From Amycolatopsis sp. FDAARGOS 1241 (GTDB taxonomy: Bacteria; Actinomycetota; Actinomycetes; Mycobacteriales; Pseudonocardiaceae): 64,000 nt of DNA. Positions 33,508 through 41,500 of the stretch are shown here, piece by piece; position 1 is the stretch's first letter; each line of letters begins with the position of its first letter. Below the pieces are notes generated by a model, which was given only the letters and a program-made list of their open reading frames with translations, was not told the origin of the DNA and did not search any database. The stretch is from contig NZ_CP069526.1 of assembly GCF_016889705.1 (NCBI RefSeq), positions 1,364,001-1,428,000 on the forward strand, read 5' to 3'. The translations under genes were made by a program, and so were the position numbers.

Positions 33508-36012
33508 TCAGGTCGGGAGGCGGTTGATCGCGTGGTCGCCCGTTGCCCAGAGGTACTGGACGGCGTATGCGCGCCACGGTTGCCAGCGCGTCGCGTGCTT
33601 GGTCAGGGCAGCGGGGGACGTGGGCAGGTCCAGGGACGCCGCCGCGAGCTTGACGCCGAGGTCGGTGGGGACGAAAGCGTCCGGGTCGCCGAGGGCGCGC
33701 ATGGCGATGGTTTCTACCGTCCACGGGCCGAAGCCCGGCAGGGCGGACAGCTGCGCTCGCGCGCGGGACCAGTCGCCGCCCGGGGAGAGGTCGAGGGTGC
33801 CGGACGTCAGGAGGTCGACGAGGGCCAGCAGCGTCGTGCGGCGGGACTGCGGCATGGCGAGCGTCGCCGGGTCGAGTTCGGCCAGGTCCGCGGGGCTGGG
33901 GAACAGGAACTCCAGGCCGCCCTCGGGGTCGTCGATCGGTGTGCCGTGCGCGGCGACGAGGCGCGCGGCGTGCGTCCGCGCGGCGGCCGTCGACACCTGC
34001 TGGCCCAGCACGGCGCGCACGGCGAACTCCTCCGGCTCCGTCGTCCGCGGCACGCGGCGGCCCGGGCTCTTCGCCACGAGCGGCGCCAATGCCGGATCCT
34101 CGGCGAGCTGCGCGTCGACAGCCACGGGATCCGCGTCGAGGTCCAGCAACCGCCGGCACCGCGCGATGGCCGCCGCGAGGTCCCGCAGATCACTCAGACT
34201 CAGCCGGCAGGCGACGTGCTCGGGCGTCGGCCGCAGCGACACCACGCCGTGGCCGTGCGGGAGCCGCAGCGTCCGCCGGTACGCCCCATCCCGCCACTCC
34301 TCGACCCCCGGCACCGCCGTCGCCACCAGATGCCCGAACAAGTTGTCCGGACACAACGGCGCCCGGAACGCCAACCGCACCTCCACCACACCCGGCGCGC
34401 CCTGCTCACCTGCCGGAACACCACGCACCCCCACGCCCGGCCGCCCTCCCGGCGACACACCGCCCTCGTCGCGCCGGCCCATGACAGCTTCAGCCCTCGC
34501 AGCCACCCGAGCCCCCCGCCGTTCCGCCGGCGGCTTCGCCGCACCCCCGCCGCTCGACCTAGACGATGCGGCGGTAACCCGTTGACCTGTCGATGCCGGA
34601 GCGGTGCCCTCGCCGCTCGACTCCGGGGCTCTTGCCGGTGCCGCATCACCTCGTGCACCCCGCCGGCCCGTGGCCGATGCCGGAGCAGCGTCCTCGCCAC
34701 TCGACGCTGACAGCGCGGCGGAAACTGGTCCATCCGCCGATGCCGGAGCGGTGCCCTCGCGGCTCGAGCGTCGGGCCTCCGCCAGCGCCGTGTCACTTCG
34801 CGCGCCCGGCCGGGCTGTCGCCGATGCCGGAGCAGCGTCCTCGCCGCTCGACTCTGCGGGTTCGGCAGTCACTAGTCCACCCGACTGCCCACCCGACGTT
34901 GGCGGATCGGTGTTGTCGCCGTTCGAACCTGGAGCCGTCGCCGGCGCCGCGTTACCCCGTGGGGCCTGCCGGCTTGTCGGCGCTGGCTGAGCAGTGCCCT
35001 CGCCGCTCGACTCTGAGGGTGCGGCGGTGACTTGTGCACCCGACGTTGGCGAAGCACCGTCGTCGCCGCTTGAACCTGCTGCCTGCGCTGCGCTGCCCCG
35101 TGCGGCCTGGCGGCTTGTCGCCGATAGCGGAGCAGCGCGCTCGCCGCTTGACGCTGGTGACGTGGCGGTGACCCATGCACCCGAATGCGCACCTGCCGCT
35201 GGCGAAGCAGCGTCGTCGCCGCTCGAACCTCGAGTCGCTGCCTGCGCCGCGTTATCTCCTGCACCCGGCTGGCCTGTCGGCGGCCTCGGAGCGGGGGCCT
35301 CATCGCCGGAACCCCCGGCCGCCGCCGCGTCGCCCCGCCGGCCCCGGCGCCCCGCCGGCGACGCACCGATCTCGTCACGCCACCCCTCGACCGCGCCGGA
35401 AGTACCCGCACTCGCCGAAGCGGTGACCCGACCCCGCACGGAACCCGAAGCACCAGCTCGCGACCTCAACTCGCTGGGCGTCAGCCCGAACACCGACCGC
35501 ACCGTGTCGTTGAACGTGCGGATGCTCGAGAAGCCCGCGGCGTAGGCGATGTCGCCCATGGGCATCGCTGTGGTCTCGACCAGCAGGCGTGCCGTGGAGG
35601 CGCGTTGGGCGCGCGCGAGGGCGAGCGGGCCGGCCCCCAGCTCGGTGAACACCTGGCGTTCGAGCTGCCGCACGCTGTACCCCAGCCGCGCGGCCAACCC
35701 GGCCACGCCTTCGCGGTCGACGACCCCGTCGGAGATCAGGCGCACGGCGCGGGCGACGACGTCGGCGCGTTCGTTCCACTGCGGCGACCCCGGGGAGGCG
35801 TCCGGACGGCACCGCTTGCACGCGCGGAACCCGGCCGCCTGCGCGGCCGCCGCGCTGGGGTAGAAGCGCATGTTCTCGACCTTCGGCGGCACGACCGGGC
35901 AGCTCGGGCGGCAGTAGATGCCGGTGGTCACGACAGCCGTGTAGAACCACCCGTCGAAGCGGGCGTCCTTGGACTGCACGGCGCGGACGCAGCGTTCGGT
36001 GTCCTCATACAC
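33508..36012 (-). CDS. Ada-AlkA fusion (alkylation repair regulator/DNA glycosylase) with giant repetitive linker
   Basis: 834 residues from GTG 36012, where family homology begins (VYEDTERCVRAVQSKDARFDG). Domain order: Ada zinc/methyl-phosphotriester domain (Cys34, Cys38, Cys65, Cys68), AraC helix-turn-helix (about 95-185; YAAGFSSIRTFNDTVRSVFG), a low-complexity linker (about 188-540), AlkA N-terminal domain and the HhH-GPD glycosylase (LPGFGPWT 758-765, catalytic Asp784 in VPTDLG). Normal fusions are about 490 residues, so roughly 340 are extra. It senses methylated phosphate backbone and excises alkylated bases. A damage-type promoter lies directly upstream. Using TTG 36042 would put the promoter inside the gene. 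Confidence 0.9.
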   Translation of the reverse strand: MYEDTERCVRAVQSKDARFDGWFYTAVVTTGIYCRPSCPVVPPKVENMRFYPSAAAAQAAGFRACKRCRPDASPGSPQWNERADVVARAVRLISDGVVDREGVAGLAARLGYSVRQLERQVFTELGAGPLALARAQRASTARLLVETTAMPMGDIAYAAGFSSIRTFNDTVRSVFGLTPSELRSRAGASGSVRGRVTASASAGTSGAVEGWRDEIGASPAGRRGRRGDAAAAGGSGDEAPAPRPPTGQPGAGDNAAQAATRGSSGDDAASPAAGAHSGAWVTATSPASSGERAAPLSATSRQAARGSAAQAAGSSGDDGASPTSGAQVTAAPSESSGEGTAQPAPTSRQAPRGNAAPATAPGSNGDNTDPPTSGGQSGGLVTAEPAESSGEDAAPASATARPGARSDTALAEARRSSREGTAPASADGPVSAALSASSGEDAAPASATGRRGARGDAAPARAPESSGEGTAPASTGQRVTAASSRSSGGGAAKPPAERRGARVAARAEAVMGRRDEGGVSPGGRPGVGVRGVPAGEQGAPGVVEVRLAFRAPLCPDNLFGHLVATAVPGVEEWRDGAYRRTLRLPHGHGVVSLRPTPEHVACRLSLSDLRDLAAAIARCRRLLDLDADPVAVDAQLAEDPALAPLVAKSPGRRVPRTTEPEEFAVRAVLGQQVSTAAARTHAARLVAAHGTPIDDPEGGLEFLFPSPADLAELDPATLAMPQSRRTTLLALVDLLTSGTLDLSPGGDWSRARAQLSALPGFGPWTVETIAMRALGDPDAFVPTDLGVKLAAASLDLPTSPAALTKHATRWQPWRAYAVQYLWATGDHAINRLPT
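34470..35313 (-). repeat. Alternating A/B repeat array inside the Ada-AlkA gene
   Basis: About eleven units beginning SSGE/SSGD alternate between type A (24-29 residues, for example SSGEDAAPASATGRRGARGD...) and type B (21-25 residues, for example SSGEGTAPASTGQRVTAASS), giving about 5.5 A+B dimers. The DNA shows matching imperfect repeats. Confidence 0.85.
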
Positions 36013-36019
36013 GCCCGCC

Positions 36020-36042
36020 AGTGTGCCCGGCGGCACCGACAA
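36020..36042 (-). promoter_or_regulatory. RecA-independent damage-type promoter of the Ada-AlkA gene
   Basis: On the minus strand TTGTCGGTG (36042-36034) is a perfect -35 match to TTGTCRGTG. After 8 bases CACACT (36025-36020) matches the -10 TAnnnT except the first base. A start about 7 bases on falls at the GTG (36012), implying a leaderless message. Confidence 0.6.
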
Positions 36043-36258
36043 GAACCTCGCGAAAAAACGACATCACCCTGACGAGGACCGTTCCCGATCGCTGAAACAC
36101 GAAAACCGGATACCCGGTGATGATCACCACCCAGGTGCTTGTGCGCCGTTCCAAGATCGCTATAGTTTTCCGCATTTGCGCGAATTCTGGGCTTGTGAAT
36201 TGGGGAAGTGCTGTCGTGTTCCTGCACGTTCGAAGCCGGCCGTCGGCCGGATTTCTCC

Positions 36259-36628
36259 GTGGAAGGAAAAACGTAACTCGTCGGCGCCGCTTCGATGCTC
36301 GCCATCGCCCCGGCGACCAGCGCGGCCGGAACGGGCGCAGCCGGGCACTTCTGCCTGTTCGAGGGCGACAGCTGCAAGGGTCAGCACATCGAGTTCGCTT
36401 ACCGCGCGGGCGCCATCGGCCTGTCCAAGACCAACTGGGCGGGCGACAACGGCTTCGTCGCCAATGGCACCAGCTCGATGCAGAACAACACCTCGCACAC
36501 CGCGAAGCTGTTCGATTCTAACAACTGCACCGGCAAGCAGGGTAAGGAGGTCAAGCCCAACTCGGTCGACGCCGGGCCTGGCCAACAACGGTTTCGGCAA
36601 CAAGGCGAGCTGTGTTCTGTTCGTCTGA
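36259..36628 (+). pseudogene. Peptidase inhibitor family I36 protein, broken
   Basis: A secreted small protein with the I36 pattern: GHFCLFEGDSCKGQHIEF, NWAGDNGFVANGTSSMQNNT and LFDSNNCTG. GTG 36259 would begin a signal peptide, but a TAA (36274-36276) interrupts it six codons in, before LVGAASMLAIAPATSAAG. A second lesion near 36575 (GGG where GG is expected) moves the conserved end LANNGFGNKASCVLFV into another frame. Family members inhibit secreted metalloproteases. Both lesions must be real for the gene to be dead. Confidence 0.75.
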
Positions 36629-36669
36629 TCCTGAGAAAAATGGTATCCACGGAAAAGCAATTCCGGTGA

Positions 36670-37057
36670 CACCATTCGTCGTGTCCGGCGAAGTGATCGA
36701 CTGATCACCAGCAGTGAGCGGACCTCAGACTTCAACTCGAATTCACCGCGGTGATCGTTTACGGTCCGCCAAGGGACGCACTGCGCCGGATAACCTGCCC
36801 GACGCGAGGTCGAGCCGCGCCGGTGACGCAGCGTGAATGAAACGATTCATGCTGCACTGGAACGGCTCGTCACCGACGAACCGCCTGGCTACCATCCCGT
36901 CTTGATACGTTTCAACCCCGAATGGCGATGGCACGACTGGTGAAGCCGCCAGCGGGGAGTACACCCACGCGCCGCACCCGTGCGGCCGTCCACCCGTCCC
37001 GGCCGCCGGGGTGCCCGCACGCGCCCGAAAGTCGGGACCAGCCTGGATCGGAGCGAC
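36670..37057. other. Intergenic stretch with one palindrome
   Basis: No gene. GTGATC-GACT-GATCAC (36693-36708) is a 6-bp dyad and the only structured site I see before phoD. Confidence 0.45.
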
Positions 37058-38638
37058 GTGGACAACCCGACGCGACGCAAGTTCCTCACCGTCACCGGTG
37101 CGGCGGCCGCGCTGGCGCTGGCCGGCACGCTGCCCGGCATCACCGCCTCCGGCGCCACCTCCGTGGACACCGACCGCGTGCCCGGCTACCCGTTCAAGCT
37201 CGGCATCGCCTCCGGCGACCCGCTGCCCGACGCCGTCGTGATCTGGACGCGTCTGGCGCCGAAGCCGCTGGACCCGTTCGGTGGCATGAACGACCGCCCG
37301 GTCTCGGTGCGCTGGGAGGTCGCCGAGGATGAGCGGTTCCGCCGGATCGTGCGCTCGGGAAACGCGATCGCGCGGCGCGAAGCGTCGCACAGCGTGCACG
37401 TGGACGTGCGCGGGCTGCGGCCGTGGCGGGAGTACTTCTACCGCTTCCGCGTCGGCGGGTACTCCAGCCCGGTCGGCCGTACGCGCACGAGCCCGGCCGC
37501 GCACCAGTCCGTCGGCGCCGTTTCGCTCGCCTACGCCAGCTGCCAGGCCTGGTACGAGGGCTTCTACACCGCGTACCGCGATATGGCCGCCTACGACCAC
37601 GACGTGATCTTCCACCTCGGCGACTACATCTACGAGTACGGCGTCGGCGCCGACGGCGGGCTGCGCAAGCAGAACATGGCCGTCGAGTTCACGCGCGAGA
37701 CCACGACGCTCGACGACTACCGCGGCCGCTACGCCCTCTACAAGACCGACCTCGACCTGCAGGCCGCGCACGCGTCCGCGCCGTGGATCATCACGATCGA
37801 CGACCACGAGGTCGAGAACAACTGGGCCGGCGACATCTCCGAGAACAACGACCCCGTCGCGCAGTTCCTCGTGCGCCGCGCCAACGCGTTCCGCGCGTGG
37901 TGGGAGCACCAGCCCGTGCGCACCACGCAGCTGCCGAACGGGCCGGACGTCCGGATGTACCGCCGCTTCCAGTACGGCGATCTCGTCCGCTTCAACGTCC
38001 TCGACACCCGGCAGTACCGGGACGACCAGGCGGCGGGTGACGGTACGAAGGCGCCGAACCCCCAGTCGCTCGACCCGAACCGCACGATCACCGGTGCGGC
38101 GCAGGAGAAGTGGCTGCTCGACGGCATGGCCGAGCACTCCGCGCGCTGGGAGGTCCTCGCGCACCAGACGGCGATCGCGCAGCTCGACACCGCGGCCGGC
38201 GCGGCCGCGCTGGTGCCGATGGACACGTGGGACGGCTACGTCGCCTCCCGCAAGCGAGTCCTCGGCGGCGCGCAGGAGCGCAAGGTGCGCAACCTCGTCA
38301 GCATCGCCGGCGATCTGCACCGCAGCGTCGCGTCCGAGCTGCGGCCCGACTACGCCGACCCGAACTCGCCCGTGGTGGCGACGGAGTTCGTCGGCACGTC
38401 GATCACCTCCGGCCAGGACGGCATGGACCTCGACCCGGGCGGCCAGACCATCCTGGACGAGAACCCGCACGTGAAGTTCGGCAACTTCCAGCGCGGCTAC
38501 GTGCGCTGCGACGTCACCCCGCGTGAATGGGTCTCCGACTACCGCGTTGTCGACAAGGTCTCGATCCCGAACGGCACGGTCACCACGCGCGCGAAGCTCA
38601 CCGTCGAAGACCGCGTGCCCGCCATCAACGTCCACTGA
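37058..38638 (+). CDS. phoD: Tat-exported alkaline phosphatase D
   Basis: 526 residues from GTG 37058, preceded by GGAG. The N-terminus PTRRKFLTVTGAAAALALAG is a twin-arginine signal. The PhoD N-terminal beta domain (FKLGIASGDPLPDAVVIWTRL) is followed by the metallophosphatase core: YASCQAWYEGFYTAYRDM, FHLGDYIYEYG (metal-binding Asp, Tyr), IITIDDHEVENNW and VLAHQTAIAQ, ending with AGDLHRSVASEL. It hydrolyses phosphodiesters and monoesters with Ca and Fe in the cell wall space, usually under phosphate starvation; I see no clear pho box. The next gene starts 11 bp downstream. Confidence 0.93.
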   Translation: MDNPTRRKFLTVTGAAAALALAGTLPGITASGATSVDTDRVPGYPFKLGIASGDPLPDAVVIWTRLAPKPLDPFGGMNDRPVSVRWEVAEDERFRRIVRSGNAIARREASHSVHVDVRGLRPWREYFYRFRVGGYSSPVGRTRTSPAAHQSVGAVSLAYASCQAWYEGFYTAYRDMAAYDHDVIFHLGDYIYEYGVGADGGLRKQNMAVEFTRETTTLDDYRGRYALYKTDLDLQAAHASAPWIITIDDHEVENNWAGDISENNDPVAQFLVRRANAFRAWWEHQPVRTTQLPNGPDVRMYRRFQYGDLVRFNVLDTRQYRDDQAAGDGTKAPNPQSLDPNRTITGAAQEKWLLDGMAEHSARWEVLAHQTAIAQLDTAAGAAALVPMDTWDGYVASRKRVLGGAQERKVRNLVSIAGDLHRSVASELRPDYADPNSPVVATEFVGTSITSGQDGMDLDPGGQTILDENPHVKFGNFQRGYVRCDVTPREWVSDYRVVDKVSIPNGTVTTRAKLTVEDRVPAINVH

Positions 38639-38649
38639 GGAGTATTCCC

Positions 38650-39513
38650 ATGCAGCGACGTCACCTCGTGGTGGCCGCAGCCGCCGGCGCCGCAGTGCTC
38701 GGCGTGGCGCTGGCGACCGCCGCGCAGAGCAGCCCGGCCACGAACGCCACGCAGATCAAGCTTTCCGCATCCCCGTCACAGGTTCAGGTCGTCGGCCTGC
38801 CGTGCCTGCCGAGCGCGCTCACGGTCGGCATGACCAGCACCGGCAACGGTTCCGTGTACGCGGACATGCAGCTGTCCGCGCCGAAACCGCTGGTTGTCGA
38901 CCGGCGCGTCTTCTCGTCGTGGCTGCCCGCCGTGGAGCCGGACCAGCCCGTGACGGTGAAGGTCGGCGTCACGGTCCCGCGCGACGCTCGTCCCGGCCAC
39001 TACACCGTGGGCCTTTCCGTGGACCACAACGAGTTGTCGGTGCCGGTCGACGTCCTTCCCCTGCCCGGCAAGGGCCCCGGCGACAACCTGCTCCTCGGCG
39101 AACAGGCGGTGCCCTCCTCCACGAACGGCAGCTTCTCCCCGTGCGGCGCGGTCGACGGCGACGCGAACGGCGACCACTGGTCTACCGGCACTGGCTGGAA
39201 CGACGGCACGAAATCCGTCTTCCCCGACAACTACGCCGTCAACCTGCCCGCCGCCACGACCATCTCCCGCGTCGTCACCGACACCCTCGACTCCACCAAG
39301 TACCCGGCCCCCAAGTACGGCCTCCGCGACTTCGACGTTCAAGCCCACGTGTCGGGCGCCTGGGCCACCGTCGCCTCCGTCCGCGGCAATACGGTGGGCT
39401 CGGTGACATCGACCTTCGCCCCGGTCCAGGCGGACGGGGTGCAGGTCGTCGCCCTGGACTCGAACGACCACGCGTACTCGCGGATCGTCGAACTGCAGGC
39501 CTTCTCCAGCTGA
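38650..39513 (+). CDS. Secreted NEW3/discoidin-like two-domain protein
   Basis: 287 residues. A Sec signal peptide (MQRRHLVVAAAAGAAVLGVALATAAQSSP) leads to an immunoglobulin-like NEW3 module (VQVVGLPCLPSALTVGMTSTG, DQPVTVKVGVTVPRDARPGHYTVGLSVDH in pieces). A C-terminal F5/8 type C galactose-binding-like domain follows (EQAVPSSTNGSFSPCGAVDGD, HWSTGTGWND, ISRVVTDTLDS, YSRIVELQAFS). No catalytic domain is present, so it probably binds carbohydrate or wall material. TGAGGAG overlapping the phoD stop serves as its ribosome binding site, indicating coexpression with PhoD. Confidence 0.75.
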   Translation: MQRRHLVVAAAAGAAVLGVALATAAQSSPATNATQIKLSASPSQVQVVGLPCLPSALTVGMTSTGNGSVYADMQLSAPKPLVVDRRVFSSWLPAVEPDQPVTVKVGVTVPRDARPGHYTVGLSVDHNELSVPVDVLPLPGKGPGDNLLLGEQAVPSSTNGSFSPCGAVDGDANGDHWSTGTGWNDGTKSVFPDNYAVNLPAATTISRVVTDTLDSTKYPAPKYGLRDFDVQAHVSGAWATVASVRGNTVGSVTSTFAPVQADGVQVVALDSNDHAYSRIVELQAFSS

Positions 39514-39639
39514 CGTCCGGTTCCCGGCTCTGCTGCCCGCGGAGCCGGGAACCGCCCGTGCCCCGAACCGTCGCATGACGGCGACGTGGATAACGTGCCC
39601 GCCGTCTCGCGACTGAACTTGCCTCTGGGGGCTCATGGC

Positions 39640-40290
39640 GGTCGACGGCAATGCCGCATACGGCCGAGCCGTCCACTGGCTCCGTTTGCCCGCTGGCTGG
39701 AGGGCTGGTGCCTCGCTCCGTGCGTGCTGTTCGGACCACACAGCCCCCGCCGCCAGTCGCTGATCAGTATCGCGGTGGGCATCCGCGGCCGGCGCTGGTC
39801 GGGGCGGGCGGGTAGCCGGCGGGCGATGCGGCCACTCCGCCACCGGCCCGCCACCTCAAGGCGCGGACCGTCTGTGGCCTGGACGGAGAGGCGTGGTGGG
39901 TCGTTTCGCAGGTCACGTGCCGCTGCGGGCGCTCACGCTGGTCACGGCGCAACCTGCGGCCGATCGGCTGCGCACTCCATCGCTGATTCAACCCATGCTC
40001 GACGATCGCCCGCACCACCGAATCCGCGGCCCGTGTGCCGGTTTTCGGCCGGCCGCGCCGACCGGCGGCCGGCTGACGGGCCGCATGAGGCTGTAGGTCC
40101 CACCCGGTTGCCGGTTGCGATGCCACGCGCGGGTGATCAACCGGGCGGGGCAGCTCAGCGGCGATCGCCCGCAGACGGATCTCGGGCTGGCCGGCCCGGC
40201 CGGCGATCGCGATCCGCTCGTGCCGGCTCAGCAACCGCGACAAGAGACTGTCGCAACCGCCGGCGCCGCAGCGGTCGCTCGCGCGCTGCA
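39640..40290 (-). pseudogene. IS30-family transposase remnant
   Basis: The minus strand reads LSRHERIAIAGRAGQPEIRLRAIAAELPRPV, then HAARQPAAGRRGRPKTG, then VRAIVEHGLNQRWSAQPIGRRLRRD and HVTCETTHHAS. These are the N-terminal helix-turn-helix and the WS--QI---L segment of IS30 transposases, with later pieces (RMPTAILISD) in another frame. The DDE catalytic part is not recoverable. I found no terminal inverted repeats. The surrounding 39514-40508 contains no other gene. Confidence 0.7.
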
Positions 40291-40507
40291 GCCCGCCAGC
40301 GCTTCGCAGTGCGATAGTTGATACCCACCCTCCGGGTGGCTTCGCCGGTCCCAGAGTTGCTTTCACCCGCAAGTAAACCGCCCGCTCCCCGGAGACGGTC
40401 CTGTCACACCGGTCAGAGCCCGAGATCTGCCACCCGACCCGCGGTCTCACTCCCGTCCGGGCATCAGCGCAACTCCTGAACAACTCGGGTATTGCGACCA
40501 CCGCCAG

Positions 40508-40579
40508 ACAGCTCCGCCGCTCGCCAGGGGAGCCCCCACCGCTCGCGAGACAGCCCCCACCGCTCCCCTGGGGGGCGTC
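40508..40579. repeat. About 20-bp tandem repeat (array of composite element 2)
   Basis: Units around AGCCCCCACCGCTCGC occur three times with variation (near 40511, 40531, 40551). The last runs into CCCCTGGGGGGC, the hairpin of the element core. Minus-strand translation gives ERWGLSRERWGLPWR, similar in layout to the repeat peptide of element 3. Confidence 0.6.
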
Positions 40580-40586
40580 CCGGTTC

Positions 40587-40669
40587 CATTTTACCGTTAC
40601 TGGGCCCCGAAAAGGGGTAGGAACGAAATCTGTGGACAGCTGCCGTCAAGCGCGGCGAACTGTGGACAA
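40587..40669 (-). promoter_or_regulatory. Composite element 2: -10-like core plus two DnaA-box-like sites
   Basis: Minus-strand TAAAAT (40593-40588) merges with an ATG (40589). TTTTCGGGG lies upstream with 11 instead of 8 spacer bases, so promoter function is doubtful. Two boxes, CTGTCCACA (40639-40631) and TTGTCCACA (40669-40661), are 30 bp apart, and the nearer is 37 bp from the -10, the same geometry as element 3. Confidence 0.5.
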
Positions 40670-40740
40670 GTCCGCAGGGTCGTTTGACAGCAGCCCTTGA
40701 ATCCGTCCACCAGCGAGAGGAACCGCGGAGTCACGAGTGG

Positions 40741-41286
40741 TCAGAACGCCAAGCCGATCACGATCGAAGCGACGATCGCGAGCAGTAGGCCGACCAGGCC
40801 GTAGCGGAAGGGGTGGCGGCGCCACGGCGTGTTGACGTCCAGGGCGATCCGGCCCGAGCCCGCGAGGAGGATCGCGAGCGCCAGTACCGCCAACGTCAGT
40901 TCGAACTCGAAGCCCTTGCCGCTGCCCTCGAAGAACCCACCGTCCAGTTTGGAAACAACGACGCTCAAGCCGACGCCCAGCAATCCCGTTGCCGCAAGGG
41001 GCGTCAGGAAGCCGAGCACCAGGAGCCCGCTGCCGCCCACTTCAGTGAGGCCCGTGATCCACGACAGCAGGCCGAGGCCGCGCGTGAAGCCGTAGCCGTG
41101 GAGTACTTTGGCGAAGCTGTCGAGCCCCGGGCCGCCGAAGGCGCCGAAGACCTTGATGAGGCCGTGCGCTCCCATGGTCGCCGCGACGATCAGGCGCAGC
41201 AGCAGGAGCGCGACGTCGGCACCAACCTGTTCGTGACGAACCGAAGAAGTGGTGGCGGACAGGGAAATCCGTTCGGAATCGGTCAT
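40741..41286 (-). CDS. DoxX-family membrane protein
   Basis: 181 residues, four main membrane helices. DVALLLLRLIVAATMGAHGLIKVFGAFGGPGLDSFAKVL, GLLSWITGLTEVGGSGLLVLGFLTPLAATGLLGVGL and FELTLAVLALAILLAGSG follow the DoxX pattern (helix 1 with G-H/hydrophobic, conserved E in helix 2). DoxX proteins take part in oxidative-stress or sulphur-related membrane complexes, with roles unproven. A final extra helix (YGLVGLLLAIVASIVIGLAF) is appended. It stands alone; the start ATG 41286 is unremarkable. Confidence 0.85.
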   Translation of the reverse strand: MTDSERISLSATTSSVRHEQVGADVALLLLRLIVAATMGAHGLIKVFGAFGGPGLDSFAKVLHGYGFTRGLGLLSWITGLTEVGGSGLLVLGFLTPLAATGLLGVGLSVVVSKLDGGFFEGSGKGFEFELTLAVLALAILLAGSGRIALDVNTPWRRHPFRYGLVGLLLAIVASIVIGLAF

Positions 41287-41500
41287 TCGTCCCGTCCTGC
41301 GAAAGTGTTCCGGTTGGCGATTTCCACCGTACCGAATTCACCGTGGCCGAACTCGGCTCAGCCGCCTCGCGATCGCCGTGGCCAGGGACATCGCCGTCGC
41401 CCGTGATCAACATCTCAGTAGATCGTCGATGCCGCCGGCGTTGCAGCAAGGGCACCCGAATCCCCTGTGGACACAAGTTTCCGGGTGCAGACCACGAGGA

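Noticed and set aside
36013..36042. TTG 36042 as the Ada-AlkA start
   Set aside because: Would place the TTGTCGGTG promoter inside the gene; family homology begins at GTG 36012.
36743..38635. 630-codon open frame antisense to phoD
   Set aside because: High-GC third-position shadow of a clear PhoD gene; Arg/Ala/Gly/Val-rich with no domain.
39764..40501. Intact transposase gene
   Set aside because: IS30 motifs are recognisable, but the frame is broken, the DDE part is missing and no terminal repeats were found.
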